DNA of 64,000 bases from Cytobacillus sp. NJ13 (GTDB taxonomy: Bacteria; Bacillota; Bacilli; Bacillales; Cytobacillaceae): contig JAUCFP010000006.1 of the NCBI GenBank assembly GCA_030348385.1, positions 2,538,501-2,602,500 of the forward strand, given 5' to 3'. Within the stretch, counting starts at the first letter, position 1. Every line of letters begins with the position of its first letter. Shown piece after piece: positions 25,231-32,818 of this stretch. A program made the position numbers and the translations under genes. The notes under the pieces were generated by a model. It saw nothing but the letters and a program-made list of their open reading frames with translations. It made no database searches and was not told where the DNA came from.

Positions 25231-26502
25231 TTACTTCACACGAGGGTATCCAAATCCTGATGCATAGTCGTCACCAGCTGCTGCTCCGTATCCGCCTTTA
25301 ATGTCATATTGCTTTGCACGGTTTTGAAGCTCTGTGCGAAGCTGAGTATGGCTCATGGATGGGCTGGAAGACCAAATTTTTGCTGCAAGGCCAGCTACGT
25401 GAGGTGTAGCCATGGATGTTCCGCTGATCGTGTTGTAGCCTCCGTTATACCACGTCGACTCGATGCTTGCTCCCGGTGCAGACACTTCTACATCTTTTTC
25501 CTGAATGACATAGTCGCCGTCAGTGCTAGGGTTTCCTCGGGACGAGAAGTTGGCTACACGGTATGTACCGTTTTGCTGAACGTTTTCAAGGGCTGCAACC
25601 GCAATCGCATTCTTTAATGCTCCAGGATAGCCGATTGTATTAGCGCTGTAGCCGGAGTTTCCTGCTGCGGCAACAACAAGGACACCTTTGCTGTAGGCAT
25701 AATCAACCGCACTGCTGATTAAAGAATCTTTGCCGCTTGAACCAAGTGACATATTGATGACCACTTTTGATCCTGTTCGGGATGCTTCGTCCGCAACGTG
25801 GCGGATTGCTGCTGCAATATCATCTGAGTAGCCTGAGCCATTATCGCCAAGTACCTTGTATGCCCATAATTTCGCCTGTGGAGCCACTCCATAAATTCCC
25901 TGGCCGTCGTATCCCCCATGTGCTAAAACCGTCCCAGCTACATGTGTACCATGTCCCTGGCGATCAGTACATGAGCCATTTACAATCGGGCTGGTTTGAG
26001 TGAAATCCTTACATTGCTCTGCAGAGCCTTCCAGGTCAATATGACTTGTATAAACGCCTGTATCAAGAACAGCAACCTTAATGCCGCTTCCTCCTGACGT
26101 ACTGGTAATGCTGCTGTTATTATAGATGGAAGCAATTCCCCATGGTGTCTGATCACTAGGATATCCTGCTGCCTGAATAGAAACCGAATCTTTCTTGGAC
26201 GCTTCTGTTCTGGCAGTATCAAGAGTAACTTCGCTTACCTTTTCAATCTTTAAGTTCTTATTTTTCAGAAGTGCCTGGTATTGTTTGGCATTGACTTCTG
26301 CAGTCATGCCATCGCTGCCAAAATCCCAGCGCTTGTCCACCTGTGAATTCACAGAAGCTTTAGCATTTGACGGCCCCTGGATCAATACCCGGTAGGTTTC
26401 GTTTTGAGTCTCTGGTTCTTTTGCAAATGCCCCCGCTGTGAAAACTGATAAACCCATGGTCATACTTAGAAGTGCTGCTCCTAATGCCCTTTTTTTCTTC
26501 AT
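25231..26502 (-). CDS. Secreted subtilisin-like serine protease (S8 family), copy 2
   Basis: A 423-residue extracellular subtilase and close paralogue of the one at 15267-16523. It has the same signal peptide style (MKKKRALGAALLSMTMGLSV), I9-like propeptide, triad Asp147 (VAVLDTGV), His184 (GHGTHVAGT) and Ser363 (SGTSMATPH), and the same C-terminal end GDDYASGFG. The two genes face opposite directions and differ mainly in the propeptide. It separates the aldolase gene from mtnKA on the same strand. GAGAGGAG precedes the ATG. Confidence 0.94.
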   Translation of the reverse strand: MKKKRALGAALLSMTMGLSVFTAGAFAKEPETQNETYRVLIQGPSNAKASVNSQVDKRWDFGSDGMTAEVNAKQYQALLKNKNLKIEKVSEVTLDTARTEASKKDSVSIQAAGYPSDQTPWGIASIYNNSSITSTSGGSGIKVAVLDTGVYTSHIDLEGSAEQCKDFTQTSPIVNGSCTDRQGHGTHVAGTVLAHGGYDGQGIYGVAPQAKLWAYKVLGDNGSGYSDDIAAAIRHVADEASRTGSKVVINMSLGSSGKDSLISSAVDYAYSKGVLVVAAAGNSGYSANTIGYPGALKNAIAVAALENVQQNGTYRVANFSSRGNPSTDGDYVIQEKDVEVSAPGASIESTWYNGGYNTISGTSMATPHVAGLAAKIWSSSPSMSHTQLRTELQNRAKQYDIKGGYGAAAGDDYASGFGYPRVK

Positions 26503-26555
26503 CTTTTTTCTCCTCTCGACTCTATATTTTTTCTGTCGTTTCTTGTTGTATTTAA

Positions 26556-26585
26556 AGTATATTTAAAATATTCAGACTCTAACAA
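26556..26585 (-). promoter_or_regulatory. Sigma-A-like promoter of subtilase copy 2
   Basis: On the minus strand TTGTTA (26580-26585) and TATACT (26556-26561) are 18 bases apart, giving a leader of about 45 bases. The rest of the stretch 26586-26854 is AT-rich; I see no gene or clear site in it. Confidence 0.55.
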
Positions 26586-26854
26586 TATGCTAAATTATTT
26601 AATTATCAGACTTTAGAATCAGGCACAGAAACATAGTTTCTCAAAAAGTATCAGGTATTTTGAAGGGTTTACAAATAGTTTCTACTATTCATATGTTGTT
26701 TACTTCATAAATTTTCCATGAATAAAGGAATTACCCCAAATTAAATAGTGCATTTGATCGATGAAAAGAGTTAAATTACACTCTATATTTATTGGAATCG
26801 GGGATATTCTCCTAGTTAAACGCTTTAAAGATATGAAGAATAGAAGTGCTAGCA

Positions 26855-26887
26855 TGAAAATGCCTCCTGACCACTTGGCCAGGAGGC
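26855..26887 (-). terminator. Terminator after mtnA
   Basis: GCCTCCTGGCC pairs with GGTCAGGAGGC around a four-base loop, followed by ATTTTC on the minus strand. Confidence 0.85.
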
Positions 26888-26900
26888 GGTATTCTTCCTA

Positions 26901-27962
26901 TTAAAACATTTTAGACAGACTTTCAGTGAACGGTGCATAAGCTATGCCATTCTCCGTTATTATGCCTGTGATCAGTTCATTATCTGTTACATCGAATGCA
27001 GGATTATAGGTTTGCACACCTTCTGGCGCCATCGGCTTTTCATACCATTTAGAAGTAATCTCTTCTGAATCTCTTAATTCAATATGGATATCGTCCCCTG
27101 TTTTGCATGCGAGATCGACTGTTGACAGCGGGGCACAAACATAGAAAGGTATATTATAATGTTTTGCGAGAATCGCAACGCCTGATGTTCCAATCTTATT
27201 GGCAGCATCCCCATTGGCTGCAACACGGTCACAGCCGACAAGTACCGCTTGAACCTTGCCTTCTTTCATAACGATGCTGGCCATATTATCGCAGATAAGC
27301 GTAACATCGACACCTGCTTCTTCGAGCTCCCATGCAGTCAGGCGGGCCCCCTGCAGAAGCGGGCGAGTTTCATCGGCATATACTTTAAAATTATATCCTT
27401 TTTCCTGCCCTAAATAAATCGGAGCAAGAGCTGTCCCATATTTAGCGGTGGCAATCGTACCGGCATTGCAATGTGTTAGAATGCCCCATCCAGGCTCAAG
27501 AACAGAAAGCGCGTGCTGTCCGATCGACTCGCACACCTTTTCATCCTCAGCTCGTATTTTTTCTGCTTCCTTTTTCAGGGCTTGCTTTATTTCTGCTGCT
27601 GCTTTGCCTTCTTCCTTCTGGAAACGGGCTTCCATGCGGTCGAGCGCCCAAAACAGATTAACCGCAGTTGGCCGTGATGACGCCAGGTATTCCTTCGCCT
27701 TTTTAAAATCCTGATAAAGTTCTTCATAGCTCGCTGCCGCTGATTGCTTTGTACCCAAATAGACCCCGTAAGCCGCCGCTATTCCAATGGCAGGTGCACC
27801 GCGGACCTTTAAATGATAGATTGCATCCCAAATATCCTTTAACTCTTTCAAATGCAAAAAGTTCTTTTCATTCGGCAGAACTGTTTGATCTAATAGAATG
27901 AGCGTGTCGTTTTCATCGTCCAATCTGACAGACTGGATGACATCCACTGGTTTTCCCATCAT
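26901..27962 (-). CDS. mtnA: S-methyl-5-thioribose-1-phosphate isomerase
   Basis: A roughly 353-residue aldose-ketose isomerase of the eIF2B-like family, converting methylthioribose-1-phosphate to methylthioribulose-1-phosphate in methionine salvage. Family segments are LKVRGAPAIGIAAAYG (about residue 50), LTHCNAGTIAT with the catalytic Cys, and VGCDRVAANGD with the catalytic Asp. An in-frame start at 27989 would overlap mtnK, but AAAGGAGG lies just before the ATG at 27962, so I start there (the next codon is also ATG). It follows mtnK by 10 bases. No mtnW, X, B or D genes are in this window. Confidence 0.94.
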   Translation of the reverse strand: MMGKPVDVIQSVRLDDENDTLILLDQTVLPNEKNFLHLKELKDIWDAIYHLKVRGAPAIGIAAAYGVYLGTKQSAAASYEELYQDFKKAKEYLASSRPTAVNLFWALDRMEARFQKEEGKAAAEIKQALKKEAEKIRAEDEKVCESIGQHALSVLEPGWGILTHCNAGTIATAKYGTALAPIYLGQEKGYNFKVYADETRPLLQGARLTAWELEEAGVDVTLICDNMASIVMKEGKVQAVLVGCDRVAANGDAANKIGTSGVAILAKHYNIPFYVCAPLSTVDLACKTGDDIHIELRDSEEITSKWYEKPMAPEGVQTYNPAFDVTDNELITGIITENGIAYAPFTESLSKMF

Positions 27963-27972
27963 ACTGCCTCCT

Positions 27973-29196
27973 TTAGAATCTTTTTTCACAGTCTTTTAGA
28001 ACACGTACAAATTTTGCTCCTGTTTTAAAAGATTCCCTATCCATAATAAACATTTTTCCGGCTGCCAGACAAATCTTTTCCGCTGCAGCTCTGCTGCTGT
28101 AATCTTCAATGGATGTGACATCCTTTACAGATGCCAGCCCGATAATTCTCCTGCACAGTTCAAGTCCGGCTGCAGCTGCTGTGTCACGCAGGACTGTATC
28201 CAGATAATATTCTTTAAACCCCTCATAACGGGCTGTTTGCTCAGTCGCTTTCTCATCCCATGTCTGCAGGAATTTCTTTTTGAACAAGTCGATAATATCT
28301 TCCATTGTATTTTCGAGATATTCCAGTTGAACCTGTCTTGCTTCATCATCTGCCATTGTATATTTCGCGTTCACATAGGCGAAAATCAGGTTGGCGATCA
28401 CATTGCCGACATCGTAGCCGGCTGGGCCGCAGAAAGCGAATTCGGGATCAATGATTTTTGTAGAATCTTCTTTTACAAAAATCGAGCCTGTGTGCAGATC
28501 GCCATGAAGCAGGGACTGGGCATGGGTCATAAACTCAAATTTAAGCTTTGCAGTTTCAAGCTGAAGCTTTGGATCATCCCAAATTTCCTTTTTGGCAAAT
28601 TCCCTGGTGCCTTCAAACACTTCATTTCTCGGACAGTCGTAAAACGGTTCTGTGAAGACGAGGTCCTCTGAAATTTCGCACAATTCCGGGTTGATGAATT
28701 TTTGGACCAGCTCTTTCTTTTCCTTATGCCCCATTACGACATCGGAAGTAAGCAATAGGGTATTTACCAGAAAAGTCGAGATATGGTCAGCAAACAGCGG
28801 GAATTTTTCATGCTGCATTAAGGCTGTTCTCATTATGGTGTAATCAGACAGATCCTCCATTGCAGTACAGTTCATTACGGGATCGTAGCTAAACACTTTA
28901 GGCACGAAACCTGAAGCGAGTTTGTTCTGAAGATCCAGAATTTCGTATTCAATGCGGTTGCGGTCAGGAGACAGCTTAAATTCATCAGAGATTCTGGCAA
29001 CCGGTCCAGCCTGTTTGATAATCAGTGACTTATTATGTTTATGGTCAGTCAGCTTGAACACATAGTTTAAATTGCCATCGCCAATTTCCCTGCAATCCAA
29101 CTCTGCATCTGAAGCAAAGTAATTCAGTCTTGTTTTGGCATATTCAATGGCTTCCTGTTCAGTCATTGTAAAATAGGCGGATGTAAAAACAGTCAT
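27973..29196 (-). CDS. mtnK: S-methyl-5-thioribose kinase
   Basis: A 407-residue kinase of the APH/choline-kinase fold that phosphorylates methylthioribose. The catalytic loop SLLHGDLHTGSIFV and the metal-binding DPEFAFCGPAGYDVG are visible around residues 230-265. A TTG in frame at 29211 is part of the GGAGGC ribosome site, so ATG at 29196 is the start. In B. subtilis, mtnKA is preceded by a SAM (S-box) riboswitch. Here only about 110 bases separate it from the previous terminator and no S-box is visible; a 12-bp inverted repeat lies there instead. Confidence 0.93.
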   Translation of the reverse strand: MTVFTSAYFTMTEQEAIEYAKTRLNYFASDAELDCREIGDGNLNYVFKLTDHKHNKSLIIKQAGPVARISDEFKLSPDRNRIEYEILDLQNKLASGFVPKVFSYDPVMNCTAMEDLSDYTIMRTALMQHEKFPLFADHISTFLVNTLLLTSDVVMGHKEKKELVQKFINPELCEISEDLVFTEPFYDCPRNEVFEGTREFAKKEIWDDPKLQLETAKLKFEFMTHAQSLLHGDLHTGSIFVKEDSTKIIDPEFAFCGPAGYDVGNVIANLIFAYVNAKYTMADDEARQVQLEYLENTMEDIIDLFKKKFLQTWDEKATEQTARYEGFKEYYLDTVLRDTAAAAGLELCRRIIGLASVKDVTSIEDYSSRAAAEKICLAAGKMFIMDRESFKTGAKFVRVLKDCEKRF

Positions 29197-29223
29197 GCAA
29201 AAAGCCTCCAATACGAATCTTTT

Positions 29224-29280
29224 TGATAGTATTTATGATTTTGTTAATTTAATATATTTGAAAATATCTAAATACTATCA
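29224..29280. promoter_or_regulatory. 12-bp perfect inverted repeat upstream of mtnKA
   Basis: TGATAGTATTTA (29224-29235) and TAAATACTATCA (29269-29280) are exact reverse complements separated by 33 AT-rich bases, 28 bases before the mtnK start. It could be paired operator half-sites or an RNA stem in the leader. Confidence 0.6.
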
Positions 29281-29308
29281 CGTGACTGGGGGTTCGACAA
29301 TCATTTTA

Positions 29309-29338
29309 TATAAAAAAAGCCGCTTTATGAGCAGCTTC
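29309..29338 (-). terminator. Terminator after the RsbR paralogue
   Basis: AAGCTGCT pairs with AGCGGCTT (one G-U) around a five-base loop and runs into TTTTTTT on the minus strand. Confidence 0.8.
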
Positions 29339-29349
29339 AATCATTTCAT

Positions 29350-30165
29350 TTATTTAATGCTTCTAATCGCCTGCAGAACGTTCGAATATACTTCAAGAGA
29401 TGATAAGTCAATGCCAAGGGTAACCGCTTTTTTCGCCAAATCCGGTCTGACACCTGTGGCAATGGTGCTGACGCCGATCAGCAGAAGGATGTTTCGGATA
29501 TCAAAAATATGTTTGGCGATTTCAATATCTATATTCACCGTGCCGGAAAAATCGATAATTAAGGTTTCAATCTCCAGCTGGCTTACCCGCGGGACTGTCT
29601 TCTCAATGATGATTTGTGCCCGGTCATAGTCTATATTCCCGATCAATGGCAGGATTGCAATGCTGTCCTGAATCGGTACGATGGTTGCCGACAGCTCATT
29701 TACCTGGGATTGAGTCTCCTTTAATTGTTCCTCGGAGTGGCGCTCAAAAGCAAATACGGTTTCATTAATGCTGATGTCGAGTATGTAGTTTACTTTTTTC
29801 ACAATAGAAATAACTTCTTCCGCTGCTAGCTCAAATTCTTTCCCTATATTGCGCAATCTATCAGTAAAAACTAGGCGAGTGTCCGGATATCGGGTGACAA
29901 TATCGGAAATTTTCCCTCCCATGGAGGCAGCCCGTTCGCCGTTTCCTTTGCTCCATTCGACCAGTCCTTCAGGAACCCGATCTTCGCTATTCGCAATCAT
30001 AGTTCCCAGAAAATTTATAAACTCAATATACATCGAAACGGCCGCATCAAATTCCTGTCTGGGAATTTCGAAACTGAACCGGCTTACGATTTCTGCAACA
30101 ATCTCTTCGGATAATACCTCCGCATTTTGAGTAAGATACGCTGAAACTTTTTGAATAGGCTCCAT
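29350..30165 (-). CDS. RsbR-family STAS-domain protein (stressosome component)
   Basis: A 271-residue RsbR paralogue: a non-haem globin-like N-terminal sensor domain (about 1-135), a linker helix, and a C-terminal STAS domain (about 155-271). Such proteins form the stressosome that holds RsbT and gates sigma-B. The two positions equivalent to the RsbR phospho-threonines, 34 residues apart, are here Tyr180 (NIDYDRA) and Ile214 (NIDIEIA), so neither can be the usual phosphorylated Thr. No rsbS or rsbT gene is adjacent. A TATAAT lies on the minus strand at 30201-30206. Confidence 0.87.
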   Translation of the reverse strand: MEPIQKVSAYLTQNAEVLSEEIVAEIVSRFSFEIPRQEFDAAVSMYIEFINFLGTMIANSEDRVPEGLVEWSKGNGERAASMGGKISDIVTRYPDTRLVFTDRLRNIGKEFELAAEEVISIVKKVNYILDISINETVFAFERHSEEQLKETQSQVNELSATIVPIQDSIAILPLIGNIDYDRAQIIIEKTVPRVSQLEIETLIIDFSGTVNIDIEIAKHIFDIRNILLLIGVSTIATGVRPDLAKKAVTLGIDLSSLEVYSNVLQAIRSIK

Positions 30166-30285
30166 CTCTGTGTATATCTCCTCTCTTTTGTCTTGCTTCG
30201 ATTATATCTTACTATATCTTCAAAATGACAGAATGGGGAATAAATAGGAGAATTTCCTTAAGAGGAAGAGTCATAACCATGTTCT

Positions 30286-30582
30286 TTAAAGCCAATCCTC
30301 ATATTCCTCTTCCACTATATCGCTGATCAGCAGAGATTCAAACCTTCTGTATAGCTCCTGGATGTCGGGATTGCTGTTAATCAGCGGCAGCTTGTTTTGA
30401 TAGTCCTCTTCCGACTTAAAAAAACTGATTTCTGTCCACTTTGTATCATCTATATTGTTTTTTAAAATTTTGGTCTGAACATCGATGTAATTCCGGTAGA
30501 TTTGACCGGCTTTCCGCTGGATCAGCATCAGCTCCTGTTCGTTTTCCGGGCGGATATGATATTGATAGAGTTTTATATACAT
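30286..30582 (-). CDS. Hypothetical protein, 98 residues
   Basis: A small soluble acidic protein, MYIKLYQYHIRPENEQELM at the N-terminus and DIVEEEYEDWL at the C-terminus. The pattern of a leading beta strand, helix and later SFFKSEEDYQ segment recalls the dimeric alpha-beta barrel (ABM-like) fold, but there is no clear family signature. AAAGGAG precedes the ATG. Array B lies directly upstream of its ribosome site. Confidence 0.75.
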   Translation of the reverse strand: MYIKLYQYHIRPENEQELMLIQRKAGQIYRNYIDVQTKILKNNIDDTKWTEISFFKSEEDYQNKLPLINSNPDIQELYRRFESLLISDIVEEEYEDWL

Positions 30583-30604
30583 GGCGGCTCCTTTGGTTGC
30601 TGGG

Positions 30605-30733
30605 TTATGGGCGGAACTTGGGATGTTTTGAGCAATTTTTTGTATTTATGAAAGTAATTCCGATTTTATGGGCGATTTTATTGTGTTTATGGGCGAGATC
30701 CCCATTTTATGAGCGAATCCAGTTTTTGAGTGA
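30605..30733. repeat. Array B: 20-21 bp periodic repeats with core TTATGGGCGA
   Basis: Copies start at 30605 (TTATGGGCGG), 30626 (TTTTGAGCAA), 30646 (TTATGAAAGT), 30666 and 30687 (both TTATGGGCGA), 30707 (TTATGAGCGA) and 30724 (TTTTGAGTGA). Steps are 21, 20, 20, 21, 20 and 17. Spacers are T/A-rich. The array fills the gap between two tandem minus-strand genes. Confidence 0.75.
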
Positions 30734-30770
30734 CATTCAGATAAAAAGATTCTCAACCCGCATCAGTTTT

Positions 30771-31535
30771 TCAATCTCCCAGCTTTTTGTAGAAGCCCAA
30801 TGCTTCTATTAAAAACTCAATATCATACCCTGTCTTTTCATGAATCCGGGCTGCCCATTCTTCAATAGTATCAGCAGGGTCGTCATGATACAGGCCCTCT
30901 GTAGTACTGAGAAAGCTTTTCCAATTATAAAATTCCCAGTGGGCGGTTTCGTTTTTATAGGGAATCCGCTGTTCCAGTAATGCCTTTGGATAAATAGTGT
31001 TTTGAGATCGTTCAGCTGCTTCCAGGAAACTGTTCATGTCTGCTGCATCCGTATCATATCTCTGCCGCGATATTTTTCCGTTCGGGCGGTGATAGGCAAT
31101 TTCCAACTGTCCGTCTTCAGATGAGACCTGAACATCTGCCGCCGGGAAAAATCCGCTTACTTTTTCCGGCGTAAAGTCTCTTGCCTCTGGATCAATCAAT
31201 ATGGGCTGCAGCCATTGATCGCCCAGATCGCATAGATAGCGGCGCCCCTCTTCATCCACTGCTACCACTGCCGCATGGGCAGAAGGTGTTTTCAATTCGT
31301 GGCCAACCGGATAGGCATGGATTCCAGCCTGCTTAAATTCATGAAGAAGCCAGATCGCAAGGTCAAAACAGTTTCCGGTAATGCCATATTGGGCACGGTG
31401 CTCCTTCATTAAGGAAACATCCCGCTGCTTTTTAATTCCTGCTTTATCGTAAAACCATGCTTTTGTCAGGGTCTCCATCGGAAAACAGTCAAACCTTTTC
31501 CAAATCGACAATATGGAATGGGGTGCGTTCAACAT
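30771..31535 (-). CDS. Uncharacterised NAT/transglutaminase-like protein
   Basis: A roughly 254-residue cytosolic protein with a possible Cys-His-Asp triad spread as in arylamine N-acetyltransferases and transglutaminase-like enzymes: GNCFDLAIWLLHEF (Cys), SAHAAVVAV (His) and YLCDLGDQW (Asp). The overall sequence is not a standard NAT and I do not recognise a named family. Two in-frame ATGs lie at 31541 and 31535; the second has GAGAGG six bases upstream and is preferred. No partner genes are adjacent. Confidence 0.7.
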   Translation of the reverse strand: MLNAPHSILSIWKRFDCFPMETLTKAWFYDKAGIKKQRDVSLMKEHRAQYGITGNCFDLAIWLLHEFKQAGIHAYPVGHELKTPSAHAAVVAVDEEGRRYLCDLGDQWLQPILIDPEARDFTPEKVSGFFPAADVQVSSEDGQLEIAYHRPNGKISRQRYDTDAADMNSFLEAAERSQNTIYPKALLEQRIPYKNETAHWEFYNWKSFLSTTEGLYHDDPADTIEEWAARIHEKTGYDIEFLIEALGFYKKLGD

Positions 31536-31660
31536 GATCATCCTCTCATATATCTACCTTTTTACTATTCTTTTTCGAATGTAAAATTCCTCTTCCTTTT
31601 GTTTGAACTGCGATGTATGATAGAGTATTTTCAGAAGAAAGCATTTAAAGGAGGCTTCAT

Positions 31661-32704
31661 ATGGCCAAGTACAGAGGATACATAGGGACATACACAAAGG
31701 GTGAAAGTGAAGGGATTTATTCATTTATTCTGGATACAGAAGCAGGCAGAATTTCCGATGTGAAAACGGCAGGGAAACTGGATAATCCCACTTATTTAAC
31801 GATCAGCCAGGATAATCAATATTTATACTCGGTAGCCAAGGAAGGCGAATCCGGCGGAGTAGCTGCGTATCGTCTGGAAAGCAGCAGCGGTTCACTTGAG
31901 AAGATCAACAGCCAGGTGGCAGAGGGCTCTCCTCCTTGCCATGTCAGTGTGGATTCATCCGTACGTTATGTCTTCAGTGCAAACTACCATAAAGGGACAG
32001 TGGAATCTTACTTAACAAATGAAGACGGCTCTCTAAACCCTGCCGTTTCGGTTATTGAACATAGCGGATCAGGACCGGACAGCAGGCAGGAAAAACCGCA
32101 TACTCACTATGCTGGACTTACTCTGGACGAAAAGTATTTAGCTGCAGTTGACCTGGGAACGGACCAGGTGATTACGTATGAATTGAATGAAGGCATTCTG
32201 AAGGAAAAAAGCATCCTGTCTGTAAAGCCGGGCAGCGGTCCGAGACACCTTGTGTTCCATCCAAATGGAAGGTACGCCTATGTGATGACCGAGTTTAGCT
32301 CAGAGGTTCTTTTGCTTCAGTATCATGAGGATGGGAGCTTCGTTCAAAAACAGGCTATTTCCACGCTTCCGGAAGGTTTTACGGAAAATAACCAGGGAAG
32401 TGCCATTCATATCTCTTCCGACGGCCGCTTTATTTATGCCGGCAACCGCGGGCACGACAGCATTGCTGTGTTCTCCGTCAATCAGGATAATGGAGAGCTT
32501 GCGTTTGTGGAACATACCTCCACAGAAGGAAACTGGCCGCGCGACTTTGTGCTCGATCCGACCGAAAAATTTGTGATTGGCTCCAACCAGAATTCCAGCA
32601 ATATTGTTTTGTATTCCCGTGATGAAAACAACGGGACGCTTACACTGCTTCAATCAGATGTAATGGTTCCGGATCCGGTTTGTGTGAAGTTTTTACATGT
32701 GTAA
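31661..32704 (+). CDS. Lactonase-family beta-propeller (6-phosphogluconolactonase-like)
   Basis: A 347-residue seven-bladed propeller of the YkgB/Pgl lactonase family, with repeated blade motifs such as YLYSVAKEG, YVFSANYHKGTVE, YAYVMTEFSSEV and FIYAGNRGHDSIAVF. It probably hydrolyses 6-phosphogluconolactone in the oxidative pentose phosphate path, but other sugar lactones are possible. AAAGGAGG lies seven bases before the ATG. No signal peptide. Not in an operon. Confidence 0.9.
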   Translation: MAKYRGYIGTYTKGESEGIYSFILDTEAGRISDVKTAGKLDNPTYLTISQDNQYLYSVAKEGESGGVAAYRLESSSGSLEKINSQVAEGSPPCHVSVDSSVRYVFSANYHKGTVESYLTNEDGSLNPAVSVIEHSGSGPDSRQEKPHTHYAGLTLDEKYLAAVDLGTDQVITYELNEGILKEKSILSVKPGSGPRHLVFHPNGRYAYVMTEFSSEVLLLQYHEDGSFVQKQAISTLPEGFTENNQGSAIHISSDGRFIYAGNRGHDSIAVFSVNQDNGELAFVEHTSTEGNWPRDFVLDPTEKFVIGSNQNSSNIVLYSRDENNGTLTLLQSDVMVPDPVCVKFLHV

Positions 32705-32768
32705 GAAAAGCGGAAGATCCTTGCCCACCCCCGACACCTCGAGGGGGCAGGCTCTGGAGCTAGACAGG
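32705..32768. repeat. Possible dispersed Bacillus intergenic repeat element
   Basis: The stretch starting AAAAGCGGAAGATCCTTGCC and ending CTGGAGCTAGACAGG resembles, from memory, short dispersed elements in many Bacillaceae genomes that begin GCGGAAGCGCC and end GGAGC(T/C)AGACA. An internal CCCCC/GGGGG hairpin is present. Only one copy is in this window. Confidence 0.45.
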
Positions 32769-32769
32769 A

Positions 32770-32818
32770 AGAAATTGGGTGAGATACTGCATTTCGCAGA
32801 ATCTCACCCAATTTTTAT
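32770..32818. terminator. Bidirectional terminator between the lactonase and YogA-like genes
   Basis: A perfect 14-bp stem AAATTGGGTGAGAT / ATCTCACCCAATTT with an inner CTGC/GCAG stem is T-rich on both exits. Confidence 0.9.

Noticed and set aside
26761..26904. 48-codon plus-strand frame upstream of subtilase copy 2
   Set aside because: No ribosome site and it runs through the mtnA terminator.
29197..29349. SAM (S-box) riboswitch upstream of mtnK
   Set aside because: The space is short and none of the conserved S-box segments is visible.
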